A DNA stretch of 64,000 nt from Membranipora membranacea (taxonomy: Eukaryota > Bryozoa > Gymnolaemata > Cheilostomatida > Membraniporidae), in contig OU612074.1 of NCBI GenBank assembly GCA_914767715.1, positions 6,713,501-6,777,500 of the forward strand, read 5' to 3'. Below, one piece after another: positions 24,903-35,900 of the stretch. The position numbers were made by a program, and so were the translations under genes. The notes below the pieces were generated by a model. The model searched no databases and was not told the origin of the DNA. It saw nothing but the letters and a program-made list of their open reading frames with translations. Position 1 is the first letter of the stretch, and the number at the start of each line of letters is the position of its first letter.

Positions 24903-25571
24903 CGATAAAGAATTTTAAACATAAAACATTGATGCTTCGAATATTTTATAGTAATCCACATCATCTCCTTGTCTCCCAGGGAGGCGGCAGTGCATAGGAT
25001 TAGTTCTCTCACTCTATATCACAGGAGATGAAGTATCTGTTTTGCTTGTTCAGATCGGTAATTCTTATCTGCTGCCTTACAAAAACGAGCTTAGATTTTA
25101 GTATTGAAATTTTTTATATTATTTTCAGAATTGAATTGTCCGACTTCGCCAATCAATTATCAGTAATTTCCTGGTGTTGTCTTTGAGAAGTCTTGAGGGA
25201 AGCTCGATAATATTGTTTGCACTAAAGCCCCGTATCCTAACAACCTCAAATATATGTGCTACACAAAATACCGATTTTACAAAAAAAAAAATTATGGAGA
25301 TTCAGATAACATGCTGCATGTTAGTATAATAGCAAAGAATGGAATCCAACAATTCAGGTCTTCGGCTGATATTTGGGTACACTTTAAGTAACAATCATTG
25401 AATCATTTATAAGTGAAGTTAAATAGCAAATGATTTTAAACATGAATAAAAATCTGCCCCCCTTAGATGATAGACAAATAAATTTGGCCTTGTTACATAA
25501 AATAGTTGTGTGATGCTGACAACATTGCTGTGGCAATCAACTGCCTGACACTGGAATTTAACGCTTGTTGA

Positions 25572-25820
25572 TTAAAATTGGGGTTCCCTTGCAATGTATG
25601 CAACTGAGATGGTGCCATCTTGGTCAGCAAACTTTAGAGGCATCAAAGCTGAGATAAAAAGTAAAAGTTCCTCTTTTCCTATCTTGAGAGGAAATGAGTG
25701 ATGACAGTTTGACATGATTAGTTTTAGCGTCACATCGACAGAAAGTTGGCAGTCAGGGCAGGCTATATTGGCTTCATGTCGTGCTGTATACTTATACTGC
25801 TCTTTGATGAAGAGATTCAT
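25572..25820 (-). other. ORF in an old repeat, function unknown
   Basis: The frame contains ANIACPDCQLSVDVTLKL and IGKEELLLF. The same region recurs in units B (about 38820-39090) and C (about 47880-48140), and a diverged relative lies at 27353-27667. The related peptide pattern between diverged copies hints at former coding. No start, splice signal or known domain could be assigned. Confidence 0.25.
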
Positions 25821-27201
25821 AAAGTTCAGAAAAAAAGATGCTTTGTGTGTAAGCAGTATATCATAGGAGGAAGGAGTTTAGACAATACCCCATATAACAT
25901 ATAACAGGCTTTCAATTGATGTTATTGAAACTTTTCAACATAAAAATTCCAGCATATATCCAACCATTATGATAAACTTGCTATAAAGGTATGTTAATCA
26001 TAACCCACCCAGCACCAATGCATTCACGTTATATACAAGGAAAAATCTAATTTTGCGAAAATTTACCTCCCTTTATATGACGTTATATTCATTCTTCCTG
26101 GGTTTGGGAGCGTTGGCTATTTTTCTGACACATTCACTGGATACCAAATATAAATGCTGTAGGAAAAATCTGAAGTAGTAGGATTTAAGGCTTATTTACA
26201 TTCATTTACCCTCTTTACTTATATCCAGACTCCCACTTCAACTAGCGATAATTAAGTGCCAGCTAACATGAAAACACCTAACCTAGCTTAACTTACAAGT
26301 AGCCTTCTTTGGGGGATTTACTGTACTATTTTTACATGCTGCAGAAAGCTCAACAGAAAATTAAGGTCTGGATATTAAATGTGCACCAAGATCACTTTTA
26401 TGCAAGCTATGCCAGCAATACAAGCAATACCAGACCATACAAGTCAAATATCACAAACAACTGAGGTCTTGAGCCAGGCTTCATCCCAGACTTATTTGCC
26501 ACCTATAAAATTATCAATTGAAACGGCCAATTTGAGACTGCATAACTGTAAAAAAAAAGGAAATGAGGAATTTCTACAGGAAAACTCTTTTTTTTCTTAT
26601 CTAACCAATAAGGTTTTTCAAAGGTCCAGTCTATTTGCTGGCCAGATTGTGTGTATGGTCAGGTTATATCACCACAAACATAGATTATTCTCTCTCATTC
26701 CGTCCAACCAGCTCCTAATAAGAAATCACCATGAATTTGTTAAAGATGGTTATTGGAAAAGTCTTGCATCACATTGTCTTGAACCAACACTCTATGTTTT
26801 AATGCCCTGTCAGCAGTGATCAGCCTTATATGGCTACACTGCCTGATGGTAGAGGCAGAGGTTAATGGTAAAACATTATCATCATATTGGAACTCCTAAA
26901 CATGTTTCGTCATGGATTGGAGTAGTCATGAGCGCAATACAAAGCTGTGGTTCACAGTAAATCATGCCGGCAGTCAAAAATGCTTCAGTAATATCACATA
27001 AACTATCTGCGATACACACATATGTGCATCTATTTATCTTTACTATTATAGTGTGCTATTATCCAGACAGATAAAGGACTTTGTGTTTCTCAAAAATAGC
27101 CAAAGAAATATGCTTTGCTATGCTTTCAATCTAAAGTAATTTGCTTAAAATTGTAAGATCAACAGCATATTGTGATTGCTGACCAGATTCCCATAGGGAA
27201 A

Positions 27202-27667
27202 TCAGGGAGCATGTGAGGCAAATAGCCAAGGCTCCAAGACCTGGGAATTACTCTTTTCAGAATTATAAAGGGAGTTGAAAAAGTAAATATCTAGGACTTT
27301 CCTTGAACACCCTGTGTGCAGATCATGGCCAATAAATTTTGGGAATGTGACATCAAATAGCTGTGTAATTGGGACAACAAAGACGTGGATTGGCATTGTA
27401 ATTGATGAGAGCAGTAACTGTCTGACACAGGCATGGCAGATGATGCATTGGGATGATGCCATATGGGTCAGCAAACTTTGTACACATTCTACCAAAATTA
27501 TGTAGGGCAAGTTCCTCCTTTCTTAGCTTGATAGGATATAATTGATTGAAATCACAGGTTCTTATGCTTGCTTTCAGTGTGACATTGACAAGAGGTTGGC
27601 AACCATGCTCGTCTCTGGCTTTCAACTTAAAAAGCTTCTTGTAGATTTGTATGTTCTTAACCCTCAC
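27202..27667 (-). pseudogene. Decayed ORF, relative of the 25.6 kb ORF
   Basis: Two overlapping minus frames carry the message. The first has ARDEHGCQPLVNVTLKA, KLRKEELALHNF and KFADPYGIIPMHHL; the second continues with SSQCIICHACVRQLL and LFDVTFPKFIGHD. The change of frame inside one homologous stretch suggests a disrupted coding sequence. Unit C carries the same at 54463-54877. Family not recognised; a transposon-derived ORF is possible. Confidence 0.3.
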
Positions 27668-28989
27668 CTTTCAAGTTTTCAACCCACCCAATGTAGGAAA
27701 AAATTAGCCACATCAAAAATCTTGATCTGGAAAAAACATCAGTTTTCCATAAATTAATTAGGAAATTTAATAGTATTTTACTTGGTCTGTATTTCAATTG
27801 GTATTTTATAGGTTTGTTTTGACTGTTGAAATTGCTTGGAGGCTGTGGATGAGATGTATTATGAGGAATTCTTGGGGGCCCATGAGCTCTACCTTGATCA
27901 GTTAACTGTACCTTAAAACAAGTGATACTAGGTAAGCAGCTTAACATCCTACCCCATCTAACATATATCAATCAGATATAGTAGGATAAATACTGCAAAA
28001 TGTATCACTGCCGACTCAGGTTGGCTTCTCAGTCAAAACTTCAACTGTTAGTAATCTGATAATATTGCTCTCTTCATTTCCACTTGACTTTTTGTGCAAA
28101 TTACGATCATGCTTCTCCGGTTTGGACGATGTAGATGCGCCCCAATGTAGGATGTATAACTTTGAGAACAAAGTCTCAAACGTATGAGAAGACAACTCTG
28201 TATTTAAATAAATATAAAAAAATAAATGTTTTGACCCACCAACAAAAATATGAGAAATATGAGGGAATGGGGTAGAGTGACGTGAGGTCCTAGTAATGAT
28301 TATGTGCTCAAAACATTGGCCAATGATAGGTAGTTATAAATGAAGTGCAGATAGTAATGACAACCAATTTTATAGAATTACCTGGATGTGAATTCATCTG
28401 AGCAAACACATTTCGATCATATATGCTCAAGAACAGACACGCAGGTAAATCACGACATATTTCAAATCCCGGTTGATGATAGAACTAAAGGTTTAGATTG
28501 TAAATATCAGGAGCAGGCCAAGATGTCTTAGACTCAGAAACCAAAATTTAACAGATACTAAAAACTTCGGAGAGTAAAATATGAATTTTTAAAAATTACT
28601 GAGGCATTTCTGTTTTGTCTAAACTTAATGACAACAATCACATTGGGTGTGAGTATCATGGGTCACATCACCTGTATTCAAGAGGGGATAACTTAGACTG
28701 AGAGGAGGATAGCTAGTTGTTAGAAAGGGGAGGATGGATAAAGACTTACTATTATCAGAATTATTTCATCTGATTAAGATATAAGATTTGAAGTTGGTTG
28801 GTTTTGAAGTGAATTCAGTAGGCTGCTTAATTATGTTTGCTGTGAAGTTTATTGTTTAATAATTTAAGTGAAGTTGAAAACATGGAATTTCTCTTATGTT
28901 TACATTTTGTCAGGGACTTCTAGACTACGGAAAAAACGTTAAACTCAAAAGTGTTCATGGATGCTGGTCGCTGACTATTTTTGAATATT

Positions 28990-31196
28990 TTAATTTTTGT
29001 TTTTGTGAGCTGGAGATCTTTCTTGCTTGGGTGCTGGTCTTGGGCCTGCTGCGCTTCTCTTGTTTCTGTGAGCTGGTGATCTATCTTGCTTGGGTGCTGG
29101 TCTTGGTCCTGCTGCGCTTCTCTTGTTTCTGTGACCTGGTGATCTACCTTGCTTGGGTGCTGGTCTTGGGCCTGCTGCGCTTCTCTTGTTTCTGTGAGCT
29201 GGTGATCTATCTTGCTTGGGTGCTGGTCTTGGACCTGTTGCGCTTCTCTTGTTTCTGTGAGCTGGAGATCTTTCTTGCTTGGGTGCTGGTCTTGGTCCTG
29301 CTGCGCTTCTCTTGTTTCTGTGAGCTGGTGATCTATCTTGCTTGGGTGCTGGTCTTGGTCCTGCTGCGCTTCTCTTGTTTCTGTGAGCTGGTGATCTATC
29401 TTGCTTGGGTGCTGGTCTTGGTCCTGTTGCGCTTCTCTTGTTTCTGTGAGCTGGTGATCTATCTTGCTTGGGTGCTGGTCTTGGTCCTGCTGCGCTTCTC
29501 TTGTTTCTGTGAGCTGGTGATCTATCTTGCTTGGGTGCTGGTCTTGGTCCTGCTGCGCTTCTCTTGTTTCTGTGAGCTGGTGATCTATCTTGCTTGGGTG
29601 CAGGTCTTGGTCCTGCTGCGCTTCTCTTGTTTCTGTGAGCTGGTGATCTATCTTGCTTGGGTGCTGGTCTTGGTCCTGCTGCGCTTCTCTTGTTTCTGTG
29701 AGCTGGTGATCTATCTTGCTTGGGTGCTGGTCTTGGTCCTGTTGCGCTTCTCTTGTTTCTGTGAGCTGGTGATCTATCTTTTTTGGGTGCTGGTCTTGGT
29801 CCTGCTGCGCTTCTCTTGTTTCTTTGAGCTGGTGATCTATCTTGTTTGGGTGCCGGTCTTGGACCTGCTGCGCTTCTCTTGTTTCTGTGAGCTGGTGATA
29901 TATCTTGCTTGGGTGCTGGTTTTGGTCCTGGTGCGCTTCTCTTGTTTCTGTGAGCTGGTGATCTATCTTGCTTGGGTGCTGGTCTTGGTCCTGGTGCGCT
30001 TCTCTTGTTTCTGTGTGCTGGTGATCTATCTTGCTTGGGTGCTGGTCTTGGTCCTGTTGCGCTTCTCTTGTTTCTGTGAGCTGGTGATCTATCTTGCTTG
30101 GGTGCTGGTCTTGGACCTGCTGCGCTTCTCTTGTTTCTGTGAGCTGGTGATCTATCTTGCTTGGGTGCCAGTCTTGGACCTGCTGCGCTTCTCTTGTTTC
30201 TGTGAGCTGGTGATATATCTTGCTTGGGTGCTGGTCTTGGTCCTGGTGCGCTTCTCTTGTTTCTGTGAGCTGGTGATCTTTCCTGCTTGGGTGCCTGTCT
30301 TGGTCCTACTGCGCTTCTCTTGTTTCTGTGAGCTGGTGATCTATCTTGCTTGGGTGCTGGTCTTGGTCCTATTGGGCTTCTCTTGTTTCTGTGAGCTGGT
30401 GATCTATCCTGCTTGGGTGCTGGTCTTGGTCCTGTTGCGCTTCTCTTGTTTCTGTGAGCTGGTGATCTCTCCTGCTTGGGTGCTGGTCTTGGTCCTGCTG
30501 CGCCTCTCTTGTTTCTGTGAGCTGGTGATCTATCCTGCTTGGGTGCTGGACTTGGTCCTTTTGGGCTTCTCTTGTTTCCGTGAGCTGGTGATCTATCTTG
30601 CTTGGGTGCTGGTCTTGGTCCTGTTGCGCTTCTCTTGGTTCTGTGAGCTGGTGATCTATCTTGCTTGGGTGCCTGTCTTGGTCCTGCTGCGCTTCTCTTG
30701 TTCCTGTGAGCTGGTGATCTGTCTTCCTTGGGTGCCTGTCTTGGTCCTGATGCGCTTCTCTTGTTTCTGTGAGCTGGTGATCTATCTTGCTTGGGTGCTG
30801 GTCTTGGTCCTGCTGCGCTTCTCTTGTTTCTGTGAGCTGGTGATCTATCTTGCTTGGGTGCTGGTCTTGGTCCTCCTGTCCTCTCACTACCATTTTCTCT
30901 TGCTACATGGTCACCTGTTTGCTTTCTACCACCAAGTACAGCACCTAAAACATAGAACAGCTAACTCATAAACTGCAAGGCTTATGAGATAATTTTTAAA
31001 ATTTCATTTAGAATGCCTTGCTAATGGAAAAATTTTTTCATTTAAAGTGTTATTCTGTTCAACTCGAACAGCCATCAATTACAGCTCTGAATTAAATGGG
31101 AATCCTAAAAAAAAACCAACTTATGCTGACATTCATAAAATACTCACTGGCACCAAGGATAGTGAAAACCAGGGCGATGAGGATCAACTTATTCAT
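28990..31196 (-). CDS. Multi-peptide secreted precursor, copy A (30 repeats)
   Basis: CDS exons 31148-31196 and 28990-30944, 667 residues. Exon 2 codes MNKLILIALVFTILGA and splits a Ser codon at a GTGAGT donor; the acceptor TTTTAG before 30944 completes it. A 22-residue spacer with an N-glycosylation sequon (ENGS) follows, then 30 copies of a 21-residue unit: core GPRPAPKQDRSPAHR, then NKR, then SA plus a variable residue, ending in NKN and TAA. Four prolines, a PRP motif and net positive charge mark each unit. R-N-K-R before Ser fits the furin consensus R-X-K/R-R; Lys-Arg is kept at all internal junctions as read by eye, though one lacks the distal Arg. Such precursors are cut in the secretory pathway into many peptides. 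Apidaecin-type antimicrobial precursors are the nearest known analogy in design, not in sequence. No Gly precedes the cleavage site, so amidation is not expected. A polyadenylation signal AATAAA (minus) lies at 28848-28853. Confidence 0.85.
28993..30873 (-). repeat. 63-bp coding minisatellite, copy A (29 full units plus one partial)
   Basis: Head-to-tail 63-bp units encode the 21-residue peptide repeat. Unit length is a multiple of three and no indel breaks phase, so several frames on both strands stay open. Substitutions are unevenly spread: the units between about 30240 and 30760 are the most varied, and the rest are close to consensus. Confidence 0.95.
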
Positions 31197-31197
31197 T
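31148..31197 (-). other. Signal-peptide exon of peptide gene A
   Basis: A 50-nt exon between a TTTTTGTAG acceptor and a GTGAGT donor. It holds one untranslated base, the ATG and 16 codons (MNKLILIALVFTILGA), and ends in phase 1. The same exon occurs in units B (43009-43058) and C (57878-57927) with identical protein sequence. Confidence 0.85.
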
Positions 31198-31462
31198 CTA
31201 CAAAAACAATAACATGAGTTGTAAAGAACAGACGCATCAGAGATAATATATTGTTCCAATTTTATTAAAATAATAATAATAATGATGTCAATTTGAAGGA
31301 TAGATTCTCAAGAAAATAATCACTTGGTGTGTAGGCTTTGATCTGAATGGCTTGCTATTTATAAATGATAAATATACAATATTACTAGATAATTGACTAC
31401 GCATACCAATTTAATGATTGGTTCAGTATACACCAATATGTATAGGAGTTCAGGAAACTTAC

Positions 31463-31530
31463 TTGCTCTGCGTTGCTGACTGGTCAAACAGACATGTGTG
31501 CCTTCTCCAGATCTCTCCCAGCCTTTTATA
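31463..31530 (-). promoter_or_regulatory. TATA box and untranslated exon 1 of peptide gene A
   Basis: TATAAAA on the minus strand at 31524-31530. About 30 bp downstream a short non-coding exon should begin (near 31498) and end at 31463, directly before a consensus GTAAGT donor (31457-31462). Distance and order match a focused RNA polymerase II promoter. The block is conserved in units B and C. Confidence 0.7.
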
Positions 31531-32289
31531 CGTCTATGACTCCTGTCCGGACTTCTTTTGACATGATTCCTCAATTAGTTAATATTAAGATACTCATTAT
31601 GATCAAACATGGTAAATCAGAAGGATAAGGCTGTCTTTTATCATGTAATTTGGGTATTTTTGTAAATAATCCGAAAGAGGAAACGAAATGGAAATGACCT
31701 CAATGAGCATTTTCAGAGCCTAGCTAAATTCAATTTTCCAACAATCAATTGTGAAGCTTTTTTTTGACAGATATTGAAATATAGGAAACCCTTAACTTTA
31801 ATGCTCTTTTCATAAACAACATTACATCATGCCATCTACTAAAAGAAAAGTTGTTAGTGGACATCCTGTATCCTGCTCAGTCCTGCTTGCATATCCCTTG
31901 ATGAATATGTCTAGCGCTTCCAATGAACAATTACTTTAGCTGTCTCGCATAAAAATCCTGCTAGTATATTTTCACTCTCTCCAGTTGTAGCTGATGCGGT
32001 CGATTAAGATCTGGTAAACCATTTGGCAAGACAAAAAAATTGAGTTGGGACCGTTTCTGAACTCAATTACAATTACCAATGACTAAACAGGCCACTCGAA
32101 TAATATTTTCTTATTATTGGTTGGCATGAGCCATTATGAATCAATTCTTATTGCTTTCAGTAGAGGAAATGAGTTAATTAAATATTTTATTACGTTGTCA
32201 ATATGAGCAGGAAAGGCTCGTTTCTTATATTGCACAGCCTGTTCCAAGAGACATCATAATGGAGAGAATGAGAGTTGCCGCCCTTCAGG

Positions 32290-34925
32290 TTATATATACT
32301 TTTTATTGGCATCAAAAGTCATCTCATTCGAAATGTTTTGCACTCAGTGCCAGAAAACAATTTTTTTTTATAACAAAAAAGAGAAACAGAAGGGAAATAA
32401 TATCATCAATGATGCTGGTCAAGTCGATAATATATGGTTGAAAAGTAAAGTTTTGAATGAACTGAACTTCTCTTTAGATCTCAAATGTAACGGTAAAGAA
32501 TTGTATGTAGCAGAAACTTTGTATCTTAGATTGTCTGTATGATATAAAAGTAAATGTTTATCACGAAAATTGAACTTGGTAGTGTTTTTAAATCCTCTAT
32601 ATATAAATGGAGGTGTTAAAAAATTGTTTATCTTATGCGCAAAAAGTGAAGTGAAATAACAAACAAGCTTAGGAAGAGGTAGGAGTTGTAATGATTGTGT
32701 AATGGATTCGGTTGAAATGAGATAATATGGGATGTAATGCACATTGGCGATAATGCGTAAAGCCCGTTTTTGCAACAAAAATAATCTATTGAGGGCATTA
32801 TTGCAGGACAAGTTGCCAATGATATGGATACCATATATAAGGTGACAATAGATAAACTGGAAGTAAAATGTGCGGGCACTTGCTATATCCAAGAAGTATC
32901 TCAAATTTTGAAGTAGGTAAACAATCCGTTGTACCTTTTTATATACATACTCTAGATGATCCTGCCATGAAAGCGAGTCATTCAACACAAAACCCAGAAG
33001 CCTTGTAGTTCTCTGTCTGTTTAGTTTTTCATGCCCTATGTACAGTTCCAGGTCATAAAGCGGATCTGAGATGTTAAGTAGCATGTAATGAGATTTCTGA
33101 ACATTTATAACCATCCGGTTACGATTGCACCAATCCAAAATGCCACTTAAATCTTCAGATGCCTTTGCCTTTAGTTGCTGAAGGTTTTTATTAGATGACA
33201 GGAACACTGTATCATCAGCATATGCATATGATGATGAGTCTGATTTTGATGAAGTTAATAAATCATTTATGAAGATGAGAAATAAAGTTGGTGCTAGGAT
33301 TGAACCTTGAGGGACCCCTATTGTGATAGGCAATCTACAAGATTCAATATTATTGAGTTTAACAAACTGCCTTCTGTCTGTCAGAAAGGTGTCAAGAAGT
33401 TTTAACATATTTCCTCCGATGCCGCAAGCCTTCAACTTGTTGTGTAGTAAAACATGGGATACACAGTCAAATGCCTTTTTAAAATCCAGAAAAAGTAATG
33501 TCATAACTTTTCCATTAATTTTCTCCACCAAAGAGTCTGAAATAATTTTAAATAAACTGTCTGAACAAGAATGGCCTTTTCTAAATCCACATTGAAGCTC
33601 ATGGATGATTTTGTTCTTAGTGAGATATTCTTGCAGATGGTGATTTATGTGTTTCTCAAATATTTTTGAAAGAACAGGCAAGACTGAAATTGGCCTATAA
33701 TTTGATGGGTTATTTATATCCCCAGATTTATGTATTGGTGAAACTCGAGCTAGTTTCCATGTTGAAGGGAACTGTCCTTTGCTTAAAACCCTGTTAAACA
33801 TATCGGTGACAATATCCACAATATAAGGCCAAACAAGCTTCAACATCTTCACTGTAATTCTGTCAGGTCCTGTACTTTTACTATCAGGAATGTGGAACAA
33901 TATTCTTGTACATGTGAAAGGGGTGAATTGTGGTATGTCTGTCAAATTATGTTTGGATACGGGAAATGTCATCTCATCTGTTACAACAAGGTTCTTTGTG
34001 ATTGATTTTGCAATGGATGTGAAATGGCTGTTAAATTGATCTGCACTCAAATTTGTCGCAGGGAAAGTCTCCTTCTTTTTATTCTTTAATACATCCCAAA
34101 CAGGTTTTGTATTACCTTTAGACTCTTTAATAGTATTAGAAATAGCTCTTTTCTTCTTTTGTCTGATCATATTAGTGACATAATTTCGCTGTTTTTTATA
34201 TCCTTCCCAATCACCGTTTTGTTTGAGTTGATCTCTGAGTTTGATGTTCATTTTTACCTCATCATCCAACCATTTTGGAAGATTATGCGTTCTTACAAAA
34301 CGAGTCTTCTCAAACACGAGTTTTGATATAAGATGATTCAAATGGCTATAGAACTTCTCAAACATTGAGTCTATTGATCTTTCATACAGTACGTAACCAA
34401 AATTTTCCCTTGAGAATGTGTTAAAAATGTTTTCAGGTGTTGCAAATGAATAATCCAAAAATGTTACCTTACATCTTTGTTTAGATATTTTAACATTTCT
34501 ATCAATCTCTCTTGAAGCTACTATCATGAAATGATCACTCAGTGAATATTTGATGACACCAGATTTAGCAATATTGTCACTTTTACTTGAATAGATGTGG
34601 TCAATTAGTGTCCTTGATGAATTAGTTATGCGAGTGGGTTCAGATATAAGTTGATTCAACAGTAGTGGAGAGGTAACATTATCTAACCACCTGTTTTTCG
34701 AAGTTGGATTCAGCAAATCAATATTGAAATCACCAAATATTATAATTTCATCGTTCAAACCATAACAACGCTCGACAAACTCTGAAAAGTCTGTGTTCCA
34801 TGATGCTTTTGATTGGGGAGGTCTATATAAGTATGTGATAGTTATATAGTTTATATATGTTAAATATGTTGTTAAATATAGTTTATATATATATGTTTAT
34901 ATATAGTTAAATATGTGTATATATA
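32290..34925 (-). mobile_element. 5'-truncated LINE retrotransposon in unit A
   Basis: Units B (near 44250) and C (near 59010) hold the uninterrupted site, reading straight from the CCCTTCAGG/CCCTTAAGG side into TTTGATAGTTATTGTA, so the insertion limits are clear. Similarity to the related LINE in unit C ends at about 34838; a further 85 bp of TATATA-rich filler precedes host sequence. The 3' end lies at about 32290. Loss of the 5' part is typical of target-primed reverse transcription. Confidence 0.85.
32419..34758 (-). CDS. LINE ORF2 fragment: C-terminal endonuclease plus reverse transcriptase
   Basis: 779 uninterrupted codons, of which the first is not a true start: the frame runs on upstream as YLYRPP and SKASWNTDF, part of the endonuclease domain, to the truncation at about 34838. 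Visible motifs are GDFNIDL and SDHF of an APE-type endonuclease, then reverse transcriptase blocks (STGPDRITVKML, YRPISVLPVLSKIFEKHIN, LFLDFKKAFDCVSH, GVPQGSILAPTLFLIFINDL, and YAYADDTVFLSS near residue 510) and a C-terminal region. The style fits the Jockey/CR1 assemblage. The catalytic YADD is intact, but most of the endonuclease is missing, so it cannot move by itself. An unbroken frame implies a young insertion. Confidence 0.85.
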   Translation of the reverse strand: MNDEIIIFGDFNIDLLNPTSKNRWLDNVTSPLLLNQLISEPTRITNSSRTLIDHIYSSKSDNIAKSGVIKYSLSDHFMIVASREIDRNVKISKQRCKVTFLDYSFATPENIFNTFSRENFGYVLYERSIDSMFEKFYSHLNHLISKLVFEKTRFVRTHNLPKWLDDEVKMNIKLRDQLKQNGDWEGYKKQRNYVTNMIRQKKKRAISNTIKESKGNTKPVWDVLKNKKKETFPATNLSADQFNSHFTSIAKSITKNLVVTDEMTFPVSKHNLTDIPQFTPFTCTRILFHIPDSKSTGPDRITVKMLKLVWPYIVDIVTDMFNRVLSKGQFPSTWKLARVSPIHKSGDINNPSNYRPISVLPVLSKIFEKHINHHLQEYLTKNKIIHELQCGFRKGHSCSDSLFKIISDSLVEKINGKVMTLLFLDFKKAFDCVSHVLLHNKLKACGIGGNMLKLLDTFLTDRRQFVKLNNIESCRLPITIGVPQGSILAPTLFLIFINDLLTSSKSDSSSYAYADDTVFLSSNKNLQQLKAKASEDLSGILDWCNRNRMVINVQKSHYMLLNISDPLYDLELYIGHEKLNRQRTTRLLGFVLNDSLSWQDHLEYVYKKVQRIVYLLQNLRYFLDIASARTFYFQFIYCHLIYGIHIIGNLSCNNALNRLFLLQKRALRIIANVHYIPYYLISTESITQSLQLLPLPKLVCYFTSLFAHKINNFLTPPFIYRGFKNTTKFNFRDKHLLLYHTDNLRYKVSATYNSLPLHLRSKEKFSSFKTLLFNHILST

Positions 34926-35644
34926 GTTTGATAGTTATTGTATAGGGTTTCTGCATTACTTCCTTCATCCTCTCTCCGCTATAATTGTTACAAAATTTTC
35001 TTGGAAAGATATTCTATCATATTTCAAAGCTTTATTTACATCACATTTTTGCATCCCGCTACAAAAAATTTGTCCTGATTGAGCTTTCAATATCAAACTA
35101 CAGCTGTGATCCAAAGGATATCCTGTACCGGTTGTCATTTCTAACTGGTAATAATTTGTGCATAATATAATGACTCTTACTCACTTCCACATTCAGTTGT
35201 CATTAAATACAAAAATTACAATACAGAGCAGATCCTGCAATATAGGAAACACACCCAGTAAAAAGACTTACTTCCAATCAAGTATAATTATTGTTGATAA
35301 TTTAGTGATACAATTCTTATACAATATAAAATGGCAAATCCGGTTTATTAGCAGTATTTGAATGTATACCATAATGGCGTTGTGCTTCATAACGCCAAAA
35401 ATAACTTCTATTTGTCCACTATAGCTGAAGTGTTTTGGTAGAACTTGTGATAAAACTGACTCATTGTGATGCCGTATTTAATGCTTTGCTAACCGACAGC
35501 TAACTAAAATTGTTAGAATGATTTCGTAATTGTGTATTAATGTAATTATACCCAACATAGATTATTTTGAGCGGTTATCAGTGCATCCCATCCCTGAGTT
35601 AAGACTTTTTAGTTAATCACTTCCTCAAAATTTAACAAGATTGT

Positions 35645-35900
35645 TGATTAAAGGTTGATTAAAATCCGATGTCTTATCACTCGCCCATCCCGAGGCATGG
35701 GCGGCGAAATATTATTGCCTTATTGGAGAGGCCGCAATATCTGCGCCAAATTGCTCTCAGTTTGCAGGCAGCTCGGAGCACACCTGGGGGACCAACCAAT
35801 CCCGAGTAGAAGATGGACTGCAGTGGGATTCGAACCCACGACCTTCAACACTTGCGTGTTGAAGTCCGGCACTCTAACCAACTGAGCCACCTCCTACTCC
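35645..35900 (-). mobile_element. tRNA-derived SINE, unit A copy
   Basis: On the minus strand it begins near 35900 with a tRNA-like head: A box TGGCTCAGTTGG (35878-35889) and B box GGTTCGAATCC (about 35826-35836). A 160-bp tail unrelated to tRNA follows. The head has no acceptor-stem pairing, so it is not a tRNA gene. The matching place in unit B (about 44965) is empty; unit C carries the same insertion. Confidence 0.75.

Larger units (their letters stand above)
21470..25390. other. Gene-free repeat-rich spacer
   Basis: No convincing gene. It holds three copies of a 275-bp repeat, a duplicated lectin-gene fragment and an old copy (about 23700-24060) of a repeat found again inside the triplicated units. 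Short frames here are not supported by splice signals or protein features. Confidence 0.55.

Noticed and set aside
28993-30873. CRISPR-like look of regular repeats
   Set aside because: Units are contiguous 63-mers without unique spacers, coding, and in an intron-containing animal genome.
28896-30971. 691-codon + strand frame (LRFSCFCELVIYLAWV repeats); similar at 41264-42814, 55979-57193 and 57194-57685
   Set aside because: Antisense shadow of the 63-bp array. It has no splice or promoter context, and the minus frame is the one joined to a signal peptide by matching splice phases.
31359-31574. Minus frame MRNHVKRSPDRSHRR, also at 43217-43432 and 58089-58304
   Set aside because: It crosses the TATA box, the untranslated exon and its donor; it survives only because the units are nearly identical.
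35826-35900. Possible functional tRNA at the SINE head (A and C units)
   Set aside because: A and B boxes are good, but the ends do not pair as an acceptor stem and the sequence continues into a SINE body.
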